Source: Urechidicola croceus (GTDB taxonomy: Bacteria; Bacteroidota; Bacteroidia; Flavobacteriales; Flavobacteriaceae). Taken from it: a DNA stretch of 64,000 bases. Each line of letters begins with the position of its first letter. Position 1 is the first letter of the stretch. The notes below the pieces were generated by a model. That model searched no databases. It was not told the origin of the DNA and was given only the letters and a program-made list of their open reading frames with translations. A program made the position numbers and the translations under genes. The DNA lies in NCBI RefSeq assembly GCF_001761325.1, contig NZ_CP017478.1, positions 1,308,001 to 1,372,000 of the forward strand. The letters run 5' to 3'. Positions 1-9,482 of this stretch are shown one piece after another.

Positions 1-2649
1 CAAAAACATTCACATAAAATACTTTTTATGCTGTTTTTTTTCAGTTTTATAGTGCATTTCTCAAATGCACAAGAAATTAGAACTCGAAATAAAATTGAAA
101 TTCCAGCAACCGATAGTATAAATTCTGCTCAAGATAGTGTTACAACCAATATTACTGAGTTATTAAAACCTAAGGATTCTACTCAAATTGATAGTATAAA
201 AAAACCAAAGGGAGCAATAGAAGATATTATAACTCATACTGCAACAGATTACATCAAGCAAAATTTCATTAAAAACTTGATTACGCTGCACAACAATGCC
301 GAAATTGACTATCAAGATATCAATATAAAGGCAGGACATATTGTTATTAATAATGAAAATGACATAATTACTGCAACAGGAATTAAAGATAGTTTAGGCT
401 ATACACAAAAACCTATTGTTGTTCAAGGTGGCCAAGAATCAGTACATGATTCAATAAAAATAAATAGAAAAACTGAACGCGCCCTTGCTTGGGGAACTAG
501 ATCTAAATTAGGCGAATTAGATAGTAGAACTGGAGTTACTAAAAAAGTAAATGATTCTACCATTTATATAAGAGATGTAATTATCACTACTTCAGATAAA
601 GAAATTCCAGATTATCATATTGCTATTGATAATGGAAAAATGGTACCAGAAAAGAAAATTGTCGCAGGTAAATCTCAATTATATATTGCTGAAGTTCCTA
701 CTCCTGTAATTTTACCTTTTGCTTACTTTCCTTTAACTAAAGGAAGAACCTCAGGAATTTTAATGCCATCTTATGGTAGTAATAATGACCAAGGTTTTTT
801 CCTTCAAAATGGTGGATATTATATCGCTGCAAGTGACTACTTTGATGTTGCTATTCTTGGAGATATTTATACAAATGGAAGTTGGGGATTAAATGTACAA
901 AGTAATTATAAACTTTTATACAAATTTAATGGAACATTCAGTGTACGATATGAAAATTTAATAGACGAAATTAGAGGTTTTGATGGTTATGGCGAACGTA
1001 CAAATTATAATATAAGATGGAGTCATAGTCAAGATAGCAAAGCTAATCCCAATGCTCGATTTTCTGCATCGGTAAATTTAGGGAGTAGTAAGTATTATAG
1101 ACAATCACTTAATGAATTTAATACAAATTCAATTTTAAATAATACTTTAAGTTCATCTATATCTTTTCAAAAAAGATTTGTTGGAACACCTTTTAACATG
1201 AGTTCAACAATAACTCATTCTCAAAACACAAATACTGAAAGTATCATCATGTCACTTCCATCAGTACAAGTTAGTATGGATAGAATTTATCCTTTTGCAC
1301 CGAAAAATGGTCCTAAGAAAAATATGTTGCAAAATTTAGGTGTGACCTATAATTTTAAAGGTGATTATCGTATAAATACTACTGATGAATTTTTCTTTAA
1401 AAGTGAAATGTTTAAAGATGCTAAATCTGGTATGCAACATGATGCAAACCTAAGCACAAGCATGAAAGTAATGAAACATTTCACACTTTCACCTAGTGCA
1501 AAATACAAAGAAGTATGGTATTTTGATAAATTAAATAAATTTTATGACGAATCTAATAATGAAGTTGTAACTGACACTATTAAAGGTTTTAATTCGTTTA
1601 GAGAATATAATATTGGGCTTTCATTATCTACAACTCTTTATGGTGATGTATCATTTAAAAAAGGTAGATTACAAGCAATACGACACACTATGAGACCATC
1701 TATTTCTTATAGTTACAGACCAGACTTTAGTTTTTATTACGACGAAGTTCAACAAAGTGCTGATCCCCTAGATGTTCAAGAGTATTCACAATTTGATTCT
1801 GGAATTTATGGTAGACCTGGGCGTGGATTATCAAATAGTATAGGAATTTCAATTGCTAATACTTTGGAGGCAAAAGTAATGTCTAAAGATTCAACAGAAA
1901 CTGAACCTAAAAAGGTGAGTATCCTTAAAAACTTAAATTTATCAACAGGATATAATATTGCAGCAGATTCATTAAAATGGAGCCCAGTTAGTGTTAATGC
2001 AGGAACTTCTTTTTTTAACAATCAGTTAAGTTTAAATGTTCGAGGAACTTTAGACCCTTATGCTTTAGATGTCAATGGAAACAAAATAGATAAATTCAAT
2101 ATAAATAATGGAGGAAGTCTTTTTAGATTAACCAATGCAGGTGTAACTATGGGTTATTCATTATCAAGTAAATCCTTAAAAAAAGATGGTGACAAGAACT
2201 CATCAAATGATAGAGATAATAGTGATATTTTAAATGAGAGTCTAGGAATTTCAAATGAAGAAGAACTACCTGGAGGAGGTAAAGAAGTAAAATCAACAAA
2301 ACTTTATAACTCTACTATGCCATGGACTTTAAGGCTGTCTTATGCATTTAATTATTCAAATGCAAGAAGACAAGATGAAATTTCATCACATTCTATAATG
2401 TTTTCAGGTGATTTAGAATTAACTCCAAAATGGAAAGTTGGATTCAACTCCAGTTATGATATAAAAAACCAAGGTTTTGGTCTTACTCGATTAAATTTCA
2501 ATAGAGATTTAGATAGTTGGAAAATGAGTTTTAATTGGGTTCCTTTTGGAGATCAAACACGTTATAATTTTTTCATAGGGGTTAAATCTGGTGTATTGAG
2601 TGATTTAAAATACGATAAACGAAAACTTCCAGATAGACGTTTATTTTAA
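1..2649 (+). CDS. lptD: LptD-like outer-membrane LPS assembly protein (5' end cut off)
   Basis: Probable Bacteroidota-type LptD, the outer-membrane beta-barrel that inserts lipopolysaccharide into the outer leaflet. The frame is open to base 1. The first ATG is at base 28, but the codons before it add His and Lys residues ahead of a hydrophobic stretch ending in SNAQ. That looks like the positive n-region of a signal peptide, so the true start probably lies left of the window. An OstA-like N-terminal part (about residues 80-230 from base 28, with the AEVPTPVILPFAYFP segment) is followed by roughly 600 residues of alternating aromatic beta-strand sequence typical of a barrel. Length near 880 aa fits the family. 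RidA follows on the same strand but has its own promoter. The call rests on the recognised segment and architecture, and is moderately sure. Confidence 0.8.
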   Translation, partial: QKHSHKILFMLFFFSFIVHFSNAQEIRTRNKIEIPATDSINSAQDSVTTNITELLKPKDSTQIDSIKKPKGAIEDIITHTATDYIKQNFIKNLITLHNNAEIDYQDINIKAGHIVINNENDIITATGIKDSLGYTQKPIVVQGGQESVHDSIKINRKTERALAWGTRSKLGELDSRTGVTKKVNDSTIYIRDVIITTSDKEIPDYHIAIDNGKMVPEKKIVAGKSQLYIAEVPTPVILPFAYFPLTKGRTSGILMPSYGSNNDQGFFLQNGGYYIAASDYFDVAILGDIYTNGSWGLNVQSNYKLLYKFNGTFSVRYENLIDEIRGFDGYGERTNYNIRWSHSQDSKANPNARFSASVNLGSSKYYRQSLNEFNTNSILNNTLSSSISFQKRFVGTPFNMSSTITHSQNTNTESIIMSLPSVQVSMDRIYPFAPKNGPKKNMLQNLGVTYNFKGDYRINTTDEFFFKSEMFKDAKSGMQHDANLSTSMKVMKHFTLSPSAKYKEVWYFDKLNKFYDESNNEVVTDTIKGFNSFREYNIGLSLSTTLYGDVSFKKGRLQAIRHTMRPSISYSYRPDFSFYYDEVQQSADPLDVQEYSQFDSGIYGRPGRGLSNSIGISIANTLEAKVMSKDSTETEPKKVSILKNLNLSTGYNIAADSLKWSPVSVNAGTSFFNNQLSLNVRGTLDPYALDVNGNKIDKFNINNGGSLFRLTNAGVTMGYSLSSKSLKKDGDKNSSNDRDNSDILNESLGISNEEELPGGGKEVKSTKLYNSTMPWTLRLSYAFNYSNARRQDEISSHSIMFSGDLELTPKWKVGFNSSYDIKNQGFGLTRLNFNRDLDSWKMSFNWVPFGDQTRYNFFIGVKSGVLSDLKYDKRKLPDRRLF

Positions 2650-2682
2650 TTTTTACCTTCTTTTATTTTTATAAAGATCAAA

Positions 2683-2712
2683 TTGATTAAGAATTACAAA
2701 TACATATATTTG
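2683..2712 (+). promoter_or_regulatory. Flavobacterial promoter of ridA
   Basis: A -33 TTG at 2683-2685 and a perfect -7 TATATTTG (consensus TAnnTTTG) at 2705-2712 are separated by 19 bases. The predicted transcription start is near 2719, about 12 bases before the ridA ATG. This matches the known Bacteroidota housekeeping promoter. Confidence 0.65.
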
Positions 2713-2730
2713 TAGTACTTAAATTAATTT

Positions 2731-3114
2731 ATGATGAAAAAAATTATTCAAACATCAAATGCTCCGGCGCCAATTGGGCCATACAGTCAGGCAGTTTTAG
2801 TTGGAAATACACTGTATACTTCTGGTCAAATTGCAATAAATCCTCGAACAAATGAATTAGTTTTAGATTCAATTTCAAACGAGATTCAACAAGTAATGGA
2901 AAATCTAAACGCTGTTTTAGAAGCGGCAGAAATGACATTTGAAAATGTAATTAAGTCTTCAATTTTTATTTCAGACATGAATAATTTTGGGTTCATAAAT
3001 GAAGTTTACGGTTCTTATTTCAATGAAAATACAGCTCCAGCCCGTGAAACAGTTGAAGTTTCAAACTTACCTAAGTTCGTAAATGTTGAGATTTCTGTTA
3101 TTGCAATAAAATAA
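2731..3114 (+). CDS. ridA: RidA family enamine/imine deaminase
   Basis: RidA (YjgF/YER057c/UK114) family, 127 aa, the normal length. These cytosolic trimers hydrolyse reactive enamine/imine intermediates such as 2-aminoacrylate released by PLP enzymes. Visible hallmarks are NAPAPIGPYSQA near residue 10, the SGQI strand near 31, Arg105 in the APARETVEV segment, which is the substrate-carboxylate ligand of the family, and the closing NVEISVIAIK. Two ATGs stand in tandem at the start (2731 and 2734), and either could serve. A good promoter lies directly upstream, so it is probably transcribed separately from lptD. Confidence 0.95.
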   Translation: MMKKIIQTSNAPAPIGPYSQAVLVGNTLYTSGQIAINPRTNELVLDSISNEIQQVMENLNAVLEAAEMTFENVIKSSIFISDMNNFGFINEVYGSYFNENTAPARETVEVSNLPKFVNVEISVIAIK

Positions 3115-3116
3115 TT

Positions 3117-3146
3117 TTGCGTTAAAGATTGGATTAACTACATTTA
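3117..3146 (+). promoter_or_regulatory. Promoter of the sodium/solute symporter
   Basis: TTG at 3117-3119, then 19 bases, then TACATTTA at 3139-3146, one mismatch from TAnnTTTG. The predicted start of transcription is near 3153, about 15 bases before the ATG. Spacing is identical to that of the ridA promoter. Confidence 0.5.
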
Positions 3147-3167
3147 TCCAACTCAAACATCTAACCT

Positions 3168-4970
3168 ATGTCATTAACTTCTCTCGATTATGGAATTATA
3201 ATCGGATTCTTTGCCCTTATACTTTTTATTGGAATTTATGTTTCTAAATCATCTGGGAAAAACTCAACTGAATATTTTCTTTCAGGACGAAATATGCCAT
3301 GGTGGTTATTAGGTTTTAGTATGGTAGCAACAACTTTTGGTGCTGACACACCATTACTAGTTGCAGATATTGTAAGACAAAATGGAGTTGCTGGAAACTG
3401 GGTTTGGTGGGCTTTTTTACTCACCGGAATGTTAACAGTATTCGTTTATGCCAAATTATGGCGTAAGAGTAACGTAAAAACTGATATTGAATTTTATGAG
3501 CTTCGTTATAGCGGTAAACCCGCAACATTTTTAAGAGGGTTTAGAGCATTATATTTAGGAGTCATATTTAATGTATTGGTCATGTCGGTAGTAACGCTAG
3601 CAGCAATTAAAATTGGAGGTGTAATGTTAGGTATTCAACCATGGGAAGTTGTGTTATATGCAGGAACAATTACAGTAATATTTAGTGCTATTGGAGGTTT
3701 TAAAGGAGTAGTTTACACCGATTTTATTCTTTTTTTTGTGGCTATGATTGGTGCAATTGGTGCGGCTTACTACATTTTAAACTTACCTCAAGTTGGAGGG
3801 TTGAAGTCATTATTGGAAAATGAAATTGTACTAACAAAAATAAGTTTACTGCCAGATTTTAATAACACTGAGCTTTTAATCACATTACTTGTCATTCCAT
3901 TGACTGTACAGTGGTGGAGTGCATGGTATCCTGGATCTGAACCAGGTGGTGGTGGGTATGTTGCGCAGCGAATGTTAGCTGCAAAAAACGAAAACCACGC
4001 TATAGGAGCAACTTTCTTTTTTAATATTTTACACTATGCATTAAGACCATGGCCATGGATCTTAGTTGCACTAGCCTCATTAGTTATTTTTCCTGACATT
4101 GCTAGTTTACAAACAGCATTTCCTCATATTGAAGAAGGAAAATTAGGACATGATTTAGCATATCCTGCAATGCTCAATTTTTTACCTGCAGGATTATTAG
4201 GACTTGTTTTAGCTTCATTAATTGCGGCCTATATGAGTACAATTTCATCACACTTAAATTGGGGTTCATCTTATATGGTAAATGATTTCTATAAACGTTT
4301 TGTAAAACCAGAAGCATCAGAAAAAGAATTGGTAAATATCGGACGAATTTCAACTGTATTATTAATGGTGCTAAGTTCTTTATTAGCATTGACTTTTAAT
4401 AATGCTTTACAAGTTTTTAATGTGATTATTTTGTTTGGTGCTGGAACTGGGCTGTTATTTATCTTAAGATGGTTTTGGTGGCGTATAAATGCTTGGAGTG
4501 AAATATCGGCTATGGTTTCTTCAGGAATAATTTCTTTATTAGCCGAAAAATATTCAGATGTATTATTTGGTGTAGATACTTTTTTTCCTGCTTGGTCTAA
4601 ATATCCTTTGGTAGTGTTGATAACTACACTAATTTGGGTAATTGTTACTTATGTTACTTCTCCTGAGAAACAAAAAACCCTAGAGAATTTCTATCAAAAA
4701 ATACAACCATCAATTTTAGGTTGGAAGCCTGTAATTTTATCTGCTGAAAAAAAAGGAATTAATATTGTAAACAAATCCGAAAAAAATGATGTTCCAAGTG
4801 GTATATTAGCAATGGTATTTGGAACAATCTTAGTTTATAGTGTTTTATTTGCAACTGGAAATTTTATTTATGGCAATTTTAAGTTGGCATTTATTTTAGT
4901 TTTCATAATAATTGTTACTACAATTATTCTAATTAAATTGTGGAATAAAATTAAATCTACTTCCTTTTAA
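3168..4970 (+). CDS. Sodium:solute symporter (SSS family)
   Basis: Large inner-membrane transporter of the sodium/solute symporter family, 600 aa, with about 14-15 hydrophobic segments. It probably couples sodium import to uptake of a sugar, amino acid or similar solute. Recognisable SSS features are the early EYFLSGRNMPWWLLG segment (about residues 35-50), the following GFSMVATTFGADTPL helix, and AAYMSTISSHLNWGSSY in the middle (about residues 350-370), which corresponds to the family's conserved TM8 sodium-site region. The substrate cannot be read from the sequence. The gene ends exactly where the convergent TamB gene ends, with no intergenic base and no terminator hairpin visible. Confidence 0.9.
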   Translation: MSLTSLDYGIIIGFFALILFIGIYVSKSSGKNSTEYFLSGRNMPWWLLGFSMVATTFGADTPLLVADIVRQNGVAGNWVWWAFLLTGMLTVFVYAKLWRKSNVKTDIEFYELRYSGKPATFLRGFRALYLGVIFNVLVMSVVTLAAIKIGGVMLGIQPWEVVLYAGTITVIFSAIGGFKGVVYTDFILFFVAMIGAIGAAYYILNLPQVGGLKSLLENEIVLTKISLLPDFNNTELLITLLVIPLTVQWWSAWYPGSEPGGGGYVAQRMLAAKNENHAIGATFFFNILHYALRPWPWILVALASLVIFPDIASLQTAFPHIEEGKLGHDLAYPAMLNFLPAGLLGLVLASLIAAYMSTISSHLNWGSSYMVNDFYKRFVKPEASEKELVNIGRISTVLLMVLSSLLALTFNNALQVFNVIILFGAGTGLLFILRWFWWRINAWSEISAMVSSGIISLLAEKYSDVLFGVDTFFPAWSKYPLVVLITTLIWVIVTYVTSPEKQKTLENFYQKIQPSILGWKPVILSAEKKGINIVNKSEKNDVPSGILAMVFGTILVYSVLFATGNFIYGNFKLAFILVFIIIVTTIILIKLWNKIKSTSF

Positions 4971-7900
4971 TTAGTTTTTTGGTGCACCAAAATTAATGAG
5001 TTGTTTTGGCTTAATTGAATCTTTTTTTACTTCGGTTGAATCAGTTTTAGTCACTTTCTTTTTAAGTCCTAATTTCTCTAATAATTCTCCTGTATTATCA
5101 AAGTCAAATTGGTATGAAAGACCTACTCCTTGAGTATAACCTTCTTCTTCTTGATCGTATTGAATTTCGTTTTGACGATTGAAAACATTAGACCTTAATG
5201 TACCTTCTTCATTTAATAAAAATTCTACTTTTACTTCACCAACAACAGCAGATTTTTGTTTAGAACCAACGGGTACACCTACTTTACCATCAATTAAAAT
5301 TCTATCATTTAATTGTGTTGCTAATGTAAGTCCTAATTGATCATCGGTGTTTAAGTTATCAATATTTGAATTTCGCTCTCCTGCTTGATAATCAACCCCT
5401 AAGGTAAAGTTACTATTCCCTGTATTAATCATACTAGAAAGTGCACTTGATAATAATTGAGACGTTGTTCCACTTACTAATGAACTTCCTAAATCACCTA
5501 AATTATCATTAAAAAAACTTCCTGAAACTAAAAGAGAACCAAAATGACGAATTCTTGCATTTTCATCATTACTTTGATTTATTTTAAAATCTAATTCAGA
5601 CTTTAAATTTGAACCTGCATCAGGTATTAAAATAGTATATTCTTTACGAGAATCATATAATTCACCTGAAAAATGAACCACTAAATCAACTGGAATGTTT
5701 CTTGTTGTAGATATATTTTCAAGTATCGATTTTGGATTGGCATTTACTCTATGTATAGTTTCAATATCTAATTCGGCCGTATATGGGCTTCCATTCCAAG
5801 AAACTGTACCACCACGAGTTGCAATAAACTGTTTATTAATAAACCCTCCATACTTAAAGTCATACGTTCCATTGTCTATTTCAAAACCACCAAACATATT
5901 AAACTTTCCTTTAGTGTCAATTTCAATTCTCAAATCACCTGTTCCACTTCCTTTTAAAGTACTTCCTGTAGATTTATCTATTACCATTTCAACTATAGCA
6001 TCTTTGGTAACTTCCAAATTAAAATTTAAAGACAACCCTTTAAATTTATCTAGCAAAATTTCATCTGGTAAGATGAACTCTTCATCTTCATTTCTTTCAG
6101 TAACAAAAGTAACTAATCGTGAGTTGTCAATTGTTTTAACATCACTTAACGGAATAACAAAATATGTTCCATCATTAGTTCTACCATTTACATCAATAGT
6201 TAAATTATCTGTAAATCCACTTATAGTTGCGTTTCCGTCAATAAAACCTTGACCATAATACAATGCATCTTCGCTTTCTGGTGTGTTTAATACCAATAAG
6301 TTTTTAGTATCTAAACTTAAATCGAGTTTCCAATCGCTAAATTTCTTATGAGATATTGTTCCTAAGAGAGAGCCTCTTGTTTTATACTCTGTATCGTGCA
6401 ATGTTAAATCTATTATTTCAAAAGTTTGATCATGTAGTTCTAATACTGTTGTACCTTCAAAATCATAATCCACATTTAAATAAGGGAAGGCAACACCTGA
6501 AGAGTCTAAGAATAACTCTCCATTCATTGTTGGGTTTTCTAATAATCCAGTCAGTTTTGTGTTTCCGTAAACATCTCCTCTAATATTAGTGAAATTTTCA
6601 TCTCCGAGTGGTTTTAATAAGTCTAATTTAAATTTTTCAAAATCAATATTCATATCGATTAGGGGGTTCTTTGGCTCTAAATCAATCCATCCATTTGCAA
6701 CAAGGTTTTTTGTATTTCTATTTTCAATCAGTATATCAACATCAAATTTCTTCACCGAATTCTGACCTTTCATATCAATTTGTAAATTTCCTTGGTATGT
6801 TTCATTTACAAAGAAATCTTCTACACTTACATTAGCAATTGGCAATATTTCATCTCCATCTTGTTTATACTCTAATTGACCATTTATCAAACCTGCAAAA
6901 TTCCATTTGTCAATTTTTGGCGTAATTCCGGCCAAATCAACATTTTCAAAATTAAAATTTAAATCCTTATATGAATTACCAATAAGATCTCCACTGAATT
7001 TAATTTTTTGTAAACCAGAAACCATATCAAAATCTTGAATGTCAAACGTATTTAATTTATTATCAAATACAACTTTGTTTTTATCGTTATCGTTTGGGTT
7101 GATCTGCCATGTAGTATTCTTGAAAATAATATCCGACTTATTAATTCCAATAACTGATTTCCTATTTGGATCAATTGTATGATAAAAACCTAAGTCATAT
7201 TTTTCGGACTTTTCAATACCGCCAATAAATTCTGTTCTAAAAAACAAGGTGTCATTTAGCGTAACATTTACTAAGTTTAAATCTGAAATGTTATAATACT
7301 TATTCTCAATTTTATCTATTGATAATTGAGTGTTAAATAATGGGTTTTTATTGTCTATTTGCAATCTAATATCATCTACAACATTATCATAAACATCAAT
7401 TTGTGGAGAACGTAAACTTAATTTAAATTCATTGTCGTCAGAATTAATAGAACCTCGAATTGAGGTATTAGTTCCAAGTGCAATTTTAGGATAAAACACT
7501 TCAACAATTTTATTATAAATTTTGAAGTTAAAATCAATATACTGTCCTGAAGTTACTTTAAATGGCTTATAATTAGTATAAATACTTCCCACTGAATTAC
7601 CAGTAAGTTTACCTAATTCATTAAATTTAAATTTACCTTTAGCCTCGCCATCAATTATATCATATGAATTGATGGTAATAGTTCTTACATCTTTTTCAAA
7701 TTCGGATGTAACATTAAACTCTTTAAATAAATAGATATCATTTTGATTAGTATAGGATGCATTTTTAAAACTAATATCTCCTGCCAAATCATCAATTGTG
7801 TTTCCTATCAATTTTATATTAATATCTCCTTTTAAAATAGCTATTGAATCTCTTTTAAAAAGATTTAACTTATTAAAGTTGGCATAATCAACTTTTGAAT

Positions 7901-9383
7901 CAAAATCAAACTTATATATATCGGTTGATAAATCGGCCAATCCATTAAAAGATAATTTTAAATTATCATCATTTGCTATCAATTTACCATTAAACTTCAT
8001 ATTTTCAAACTGTCCATTAAGATCAATATTTTGATAGGTATAATCTTTATATTGATGCTTGTATATTTTTCCATCTATAGAAGTATTAATATCCTCTAAA
8101 GTAAAACCTCTTCCGTCTATATCAGCATCTAAAGAGAGTTTACCTATTAGCGAATCTTTGGCGAATTTTCCTAATTCAAAATCAATTATTTTAATATGTC
8201 CTTTATATGTTGCATAGTCAATATTATCAATATTTGTTAATTTCAAATCAGAAATTGTTGTTCCCAAATCAGTATTCATTTGAATTTGAGCATCTATAAT
8301 ACTAGAAGTAATAAACATGTTTCCGCTAATAGCAAATCTACCCAGTTCTTTAAATGAAGTTGGTAATGTCTTTTCCAAAATATTTGGCAATAAGTTTTTT
8401 AAATGATTGTAGTCTGAAACAAGATTTGACAATTTAGCATTTACTGAAAATCCGGCTTCTGAATTAAAACCATTTTTAACATGGAGATCACCTAATATAA
8501 CAGAATTTAAATCTGATCTTAATTGTAAATTATTAATTTTAAAATCATTTAAAGTTCCTGTTAATTTTGTTTTAAAATGAAGTACATCGTTTTGACCAAA
8601 CTCACCATAGAATTTATTTAAGTCTAACAATGAAACATCTGCTTTTTGTATATCGGCTTCAAACTTTACTTTATTATTAAAATCGGCAAACGAACCATTT
8701 CTAAAGAAAATAATATCCGTTGAAACATTTGAAGTTTCTGTATTCAATTTGGTATTCAACAATTTCATTTCATCCCTTGTATAAGAAAAATCAGAATCGA
8801 GACTCATAACTTTCACACCATGATTTTCAACAAAAGTTAACCCTTTAATATCTCCATAAATATTGGGTCCTTCAATTTTAAAATTATATACTACACCACT
8901 AATCTTTTGAAATTTTAAGGGCTTAACATTATCATCATTCTCATCATAAATTTTAAAGTTGGCATTTTTTAAATTTACAATCGTAGATGTCATTAAAAAA
9001 TCAGAAGGTGTATCATCTTCATTTCCATCATCAAACTTATCTGTAAAAACTGAAAAAGCATCGTCTTGTTCACCTTTGTATGTCTTAATAATAAAATTAA
9101 CTCCTTCAAGGTCAATATCACCAAATTCTAATCTATTTTTTAAGATATTGCGATAATTAAAAACTGAAGTTGTTAATGAATTGACATTGATCATAGAATC
9201 TTTATGGTGATCTAATATTTCTATTTGTTTCAATTTTATACTACCAAGGTATGATAAATCGACTTTCTTAATAACAATATTGGTTTTAAACTCTTCATTC
9301 AAATAGTTAGTTGCAATTTTACCAAGACGGGTTTGCACGGCAGGTATTGACAATAGTATTACTGCTAGAACCAAAAATAGCAC
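4971..9383 (-). CDS. tamB: TamB-like translocation and assembly module protein
   Basis: A 1470-aa protein of the TamB (DUF490) family, which spans the periplasm from an inner-membrane anchor and helps outer-membrane protein insertion or lipid transport. One N-terminal hydrophobic segment is followed by more than 1300 residues of repetitive beta-strand sequence and a C-terminal TamB domain (about residues 1050-1430), ending in a charged tail. The start given is GTG at 9383, but it begins inside the hydrophobic segment. The same frame stays open upstream to a TAG near 9477 and encodes a Lys/Arg-rich stretch (KKANLSHIKRLKK) that would make a natural n-region. No ATG, GTG or TTG lies there, so the true start is unresolved. 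It faces tsaD divergently. Confidence 0.9.
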   Translation of the reverse strand: MLFLVLAVILLSIPAVQTRLGKIATNYLNEEFKTNIVIKKVDLSYLGSIKLKQIEILDHHKDSMINVNSLTTSVFNYRNILKNRLEFGDIDLEGVNFIIKTYKGEQDDAFSVFTDKFDDGNEDDTPSDFLMTSTIVNLKNANFKIYDENDDNVKPLKFQKISGVVYNFKIEGPNIYGDIKGLTFVENHGVKVMSLDSDFSYTRDEMKLLNTKLNTETSNVSTDIIFFRNGSFADFNNKVKFEADIQKADVSLLDLNKFYGEFGQNDVLHFKTKLTGTLNDFKINNLQLRSDLNSVILGDLHVKNGFNSEAGFSVNAKLSNLVSDYNHLKNLLPNILEKTLPTSFKELGRFAISGNMFITSSIIDAQIQMNTDLGTTISDLKLTNIDNIDYATYKGHIKIIDFELGKFAKDSLIGKLSLDADIDGRGFTLEDINTSIDGKIYKHQYKDYTYQNIDLNGQFENMKFNGKLIANDDNLKLSFNGLADLSTDIYKFDFDSKVDYANFNKLNLFKRDSIAILKGDINIKLIGNTIDDLAGDISFKNASYTNQNDIYLFKEFNVTSEFEKDVRTITINSYDIIDGEAKGKFKFNELGKLTGNSVGSIYTNYKPFKVTSGQYIDFNFKIYNKIVEVFYPKIALGTNTSIRGSINSDDNEFKLSLRSPQIDVYDNVVDDIRLQIDNKNPLFNTQLSIDKIENKYYNISDLNLVNVTLNDTLFFRTEFIGGIEKSEKYDLGFYHTIDPNRKSVIGINKSDIIFKNTTWQINPNDNDKNKVVFDNKLNTFDIQDFDMVSGLQKIKFSGDLIGNSYKDLNFNFENVDLAGITPKIDKWNFAGLINGQLEYKQDGDEILPIANVSVEDFFVNETYQGNLQIDMKGQNSVKKFDVDILIENRNTKNLVANGWIDLEPKNPLIDMNIDFEKFKLDLLKPLGDENFTNIRGDVYGNTKLTGLLENPTMNGELFLDSSGVAFPYLNVDYDFEGTTVLELHDQTFEIIDLTLHDTEYKTRGSLLGTISHKKFSDWKLDLSLDTKNLLVLNTPESEDALYYGQGFIDGNATISGFTDNLTIDVNGRTNDGTYFVIPLSDVKTIDNSRLVTFVTERNEDEEFILPDEILLDKFKGLSLNFNLEVTKDAIVEMVIDKSTGSTLKGSGTGDLRIEIDTKGKFNMFGGFEIDNGTYDFKYGGFINKQFIATRGGTVSWNGSPYTAELDIETIHRVNANPKSILENISTTRNIPVDLVVHFSGELYDSRKEYTILIPDAGSNLKSELDFKINQSNDENARIRHFGSLLVSGSFFNDNLGDLGSSLVSGTTSQLLSSALSSMINTGNSNFTLGVDYQAGERNSNIDNLNTDDQLGLTLATQLNDRILIDGKVGVPVGSKQKSAVVGEVKVEFLLNEEGTLRSNVFNRQNEIQYDQEEEGYTQGVGLSYQFDFDNTGELLEKLGLKKKVTKTDSTEVKKDSIKPKQLINFGAPKN

Positions 9384-9434
9384 TAGGGCAAGTAAAAATC
9401 GGAGTACTATTTTTTTTAATCGTTTGATATGACT

Positions 9435-9442
9435 TAAATTTG
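9435..9442 (+). promoter_or_regulatory. Possible -7 element of the tsaD promoter
   Basis: TAAATTTG matches the flavobacterial -7 consensus TAnnTTTG and lies 41 bases before the tsaD ATG. No TTG was found at the expected -33 position, so this is only a partial match. Confidence 0.35.
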
Positions 9443-9482
9443 CTTTTTTAACGGCAACTTTCGTGCCCTATTTGTTTCTTTA

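Noticed and set aside
5695-6252. 185-codon open frame on the plus strand inside tamB
   Set aside because: It is antisense to a well-supported 1470-aa gene, has no recognisable domain, and its composition mirrors the beta-strand repeats of tamB.
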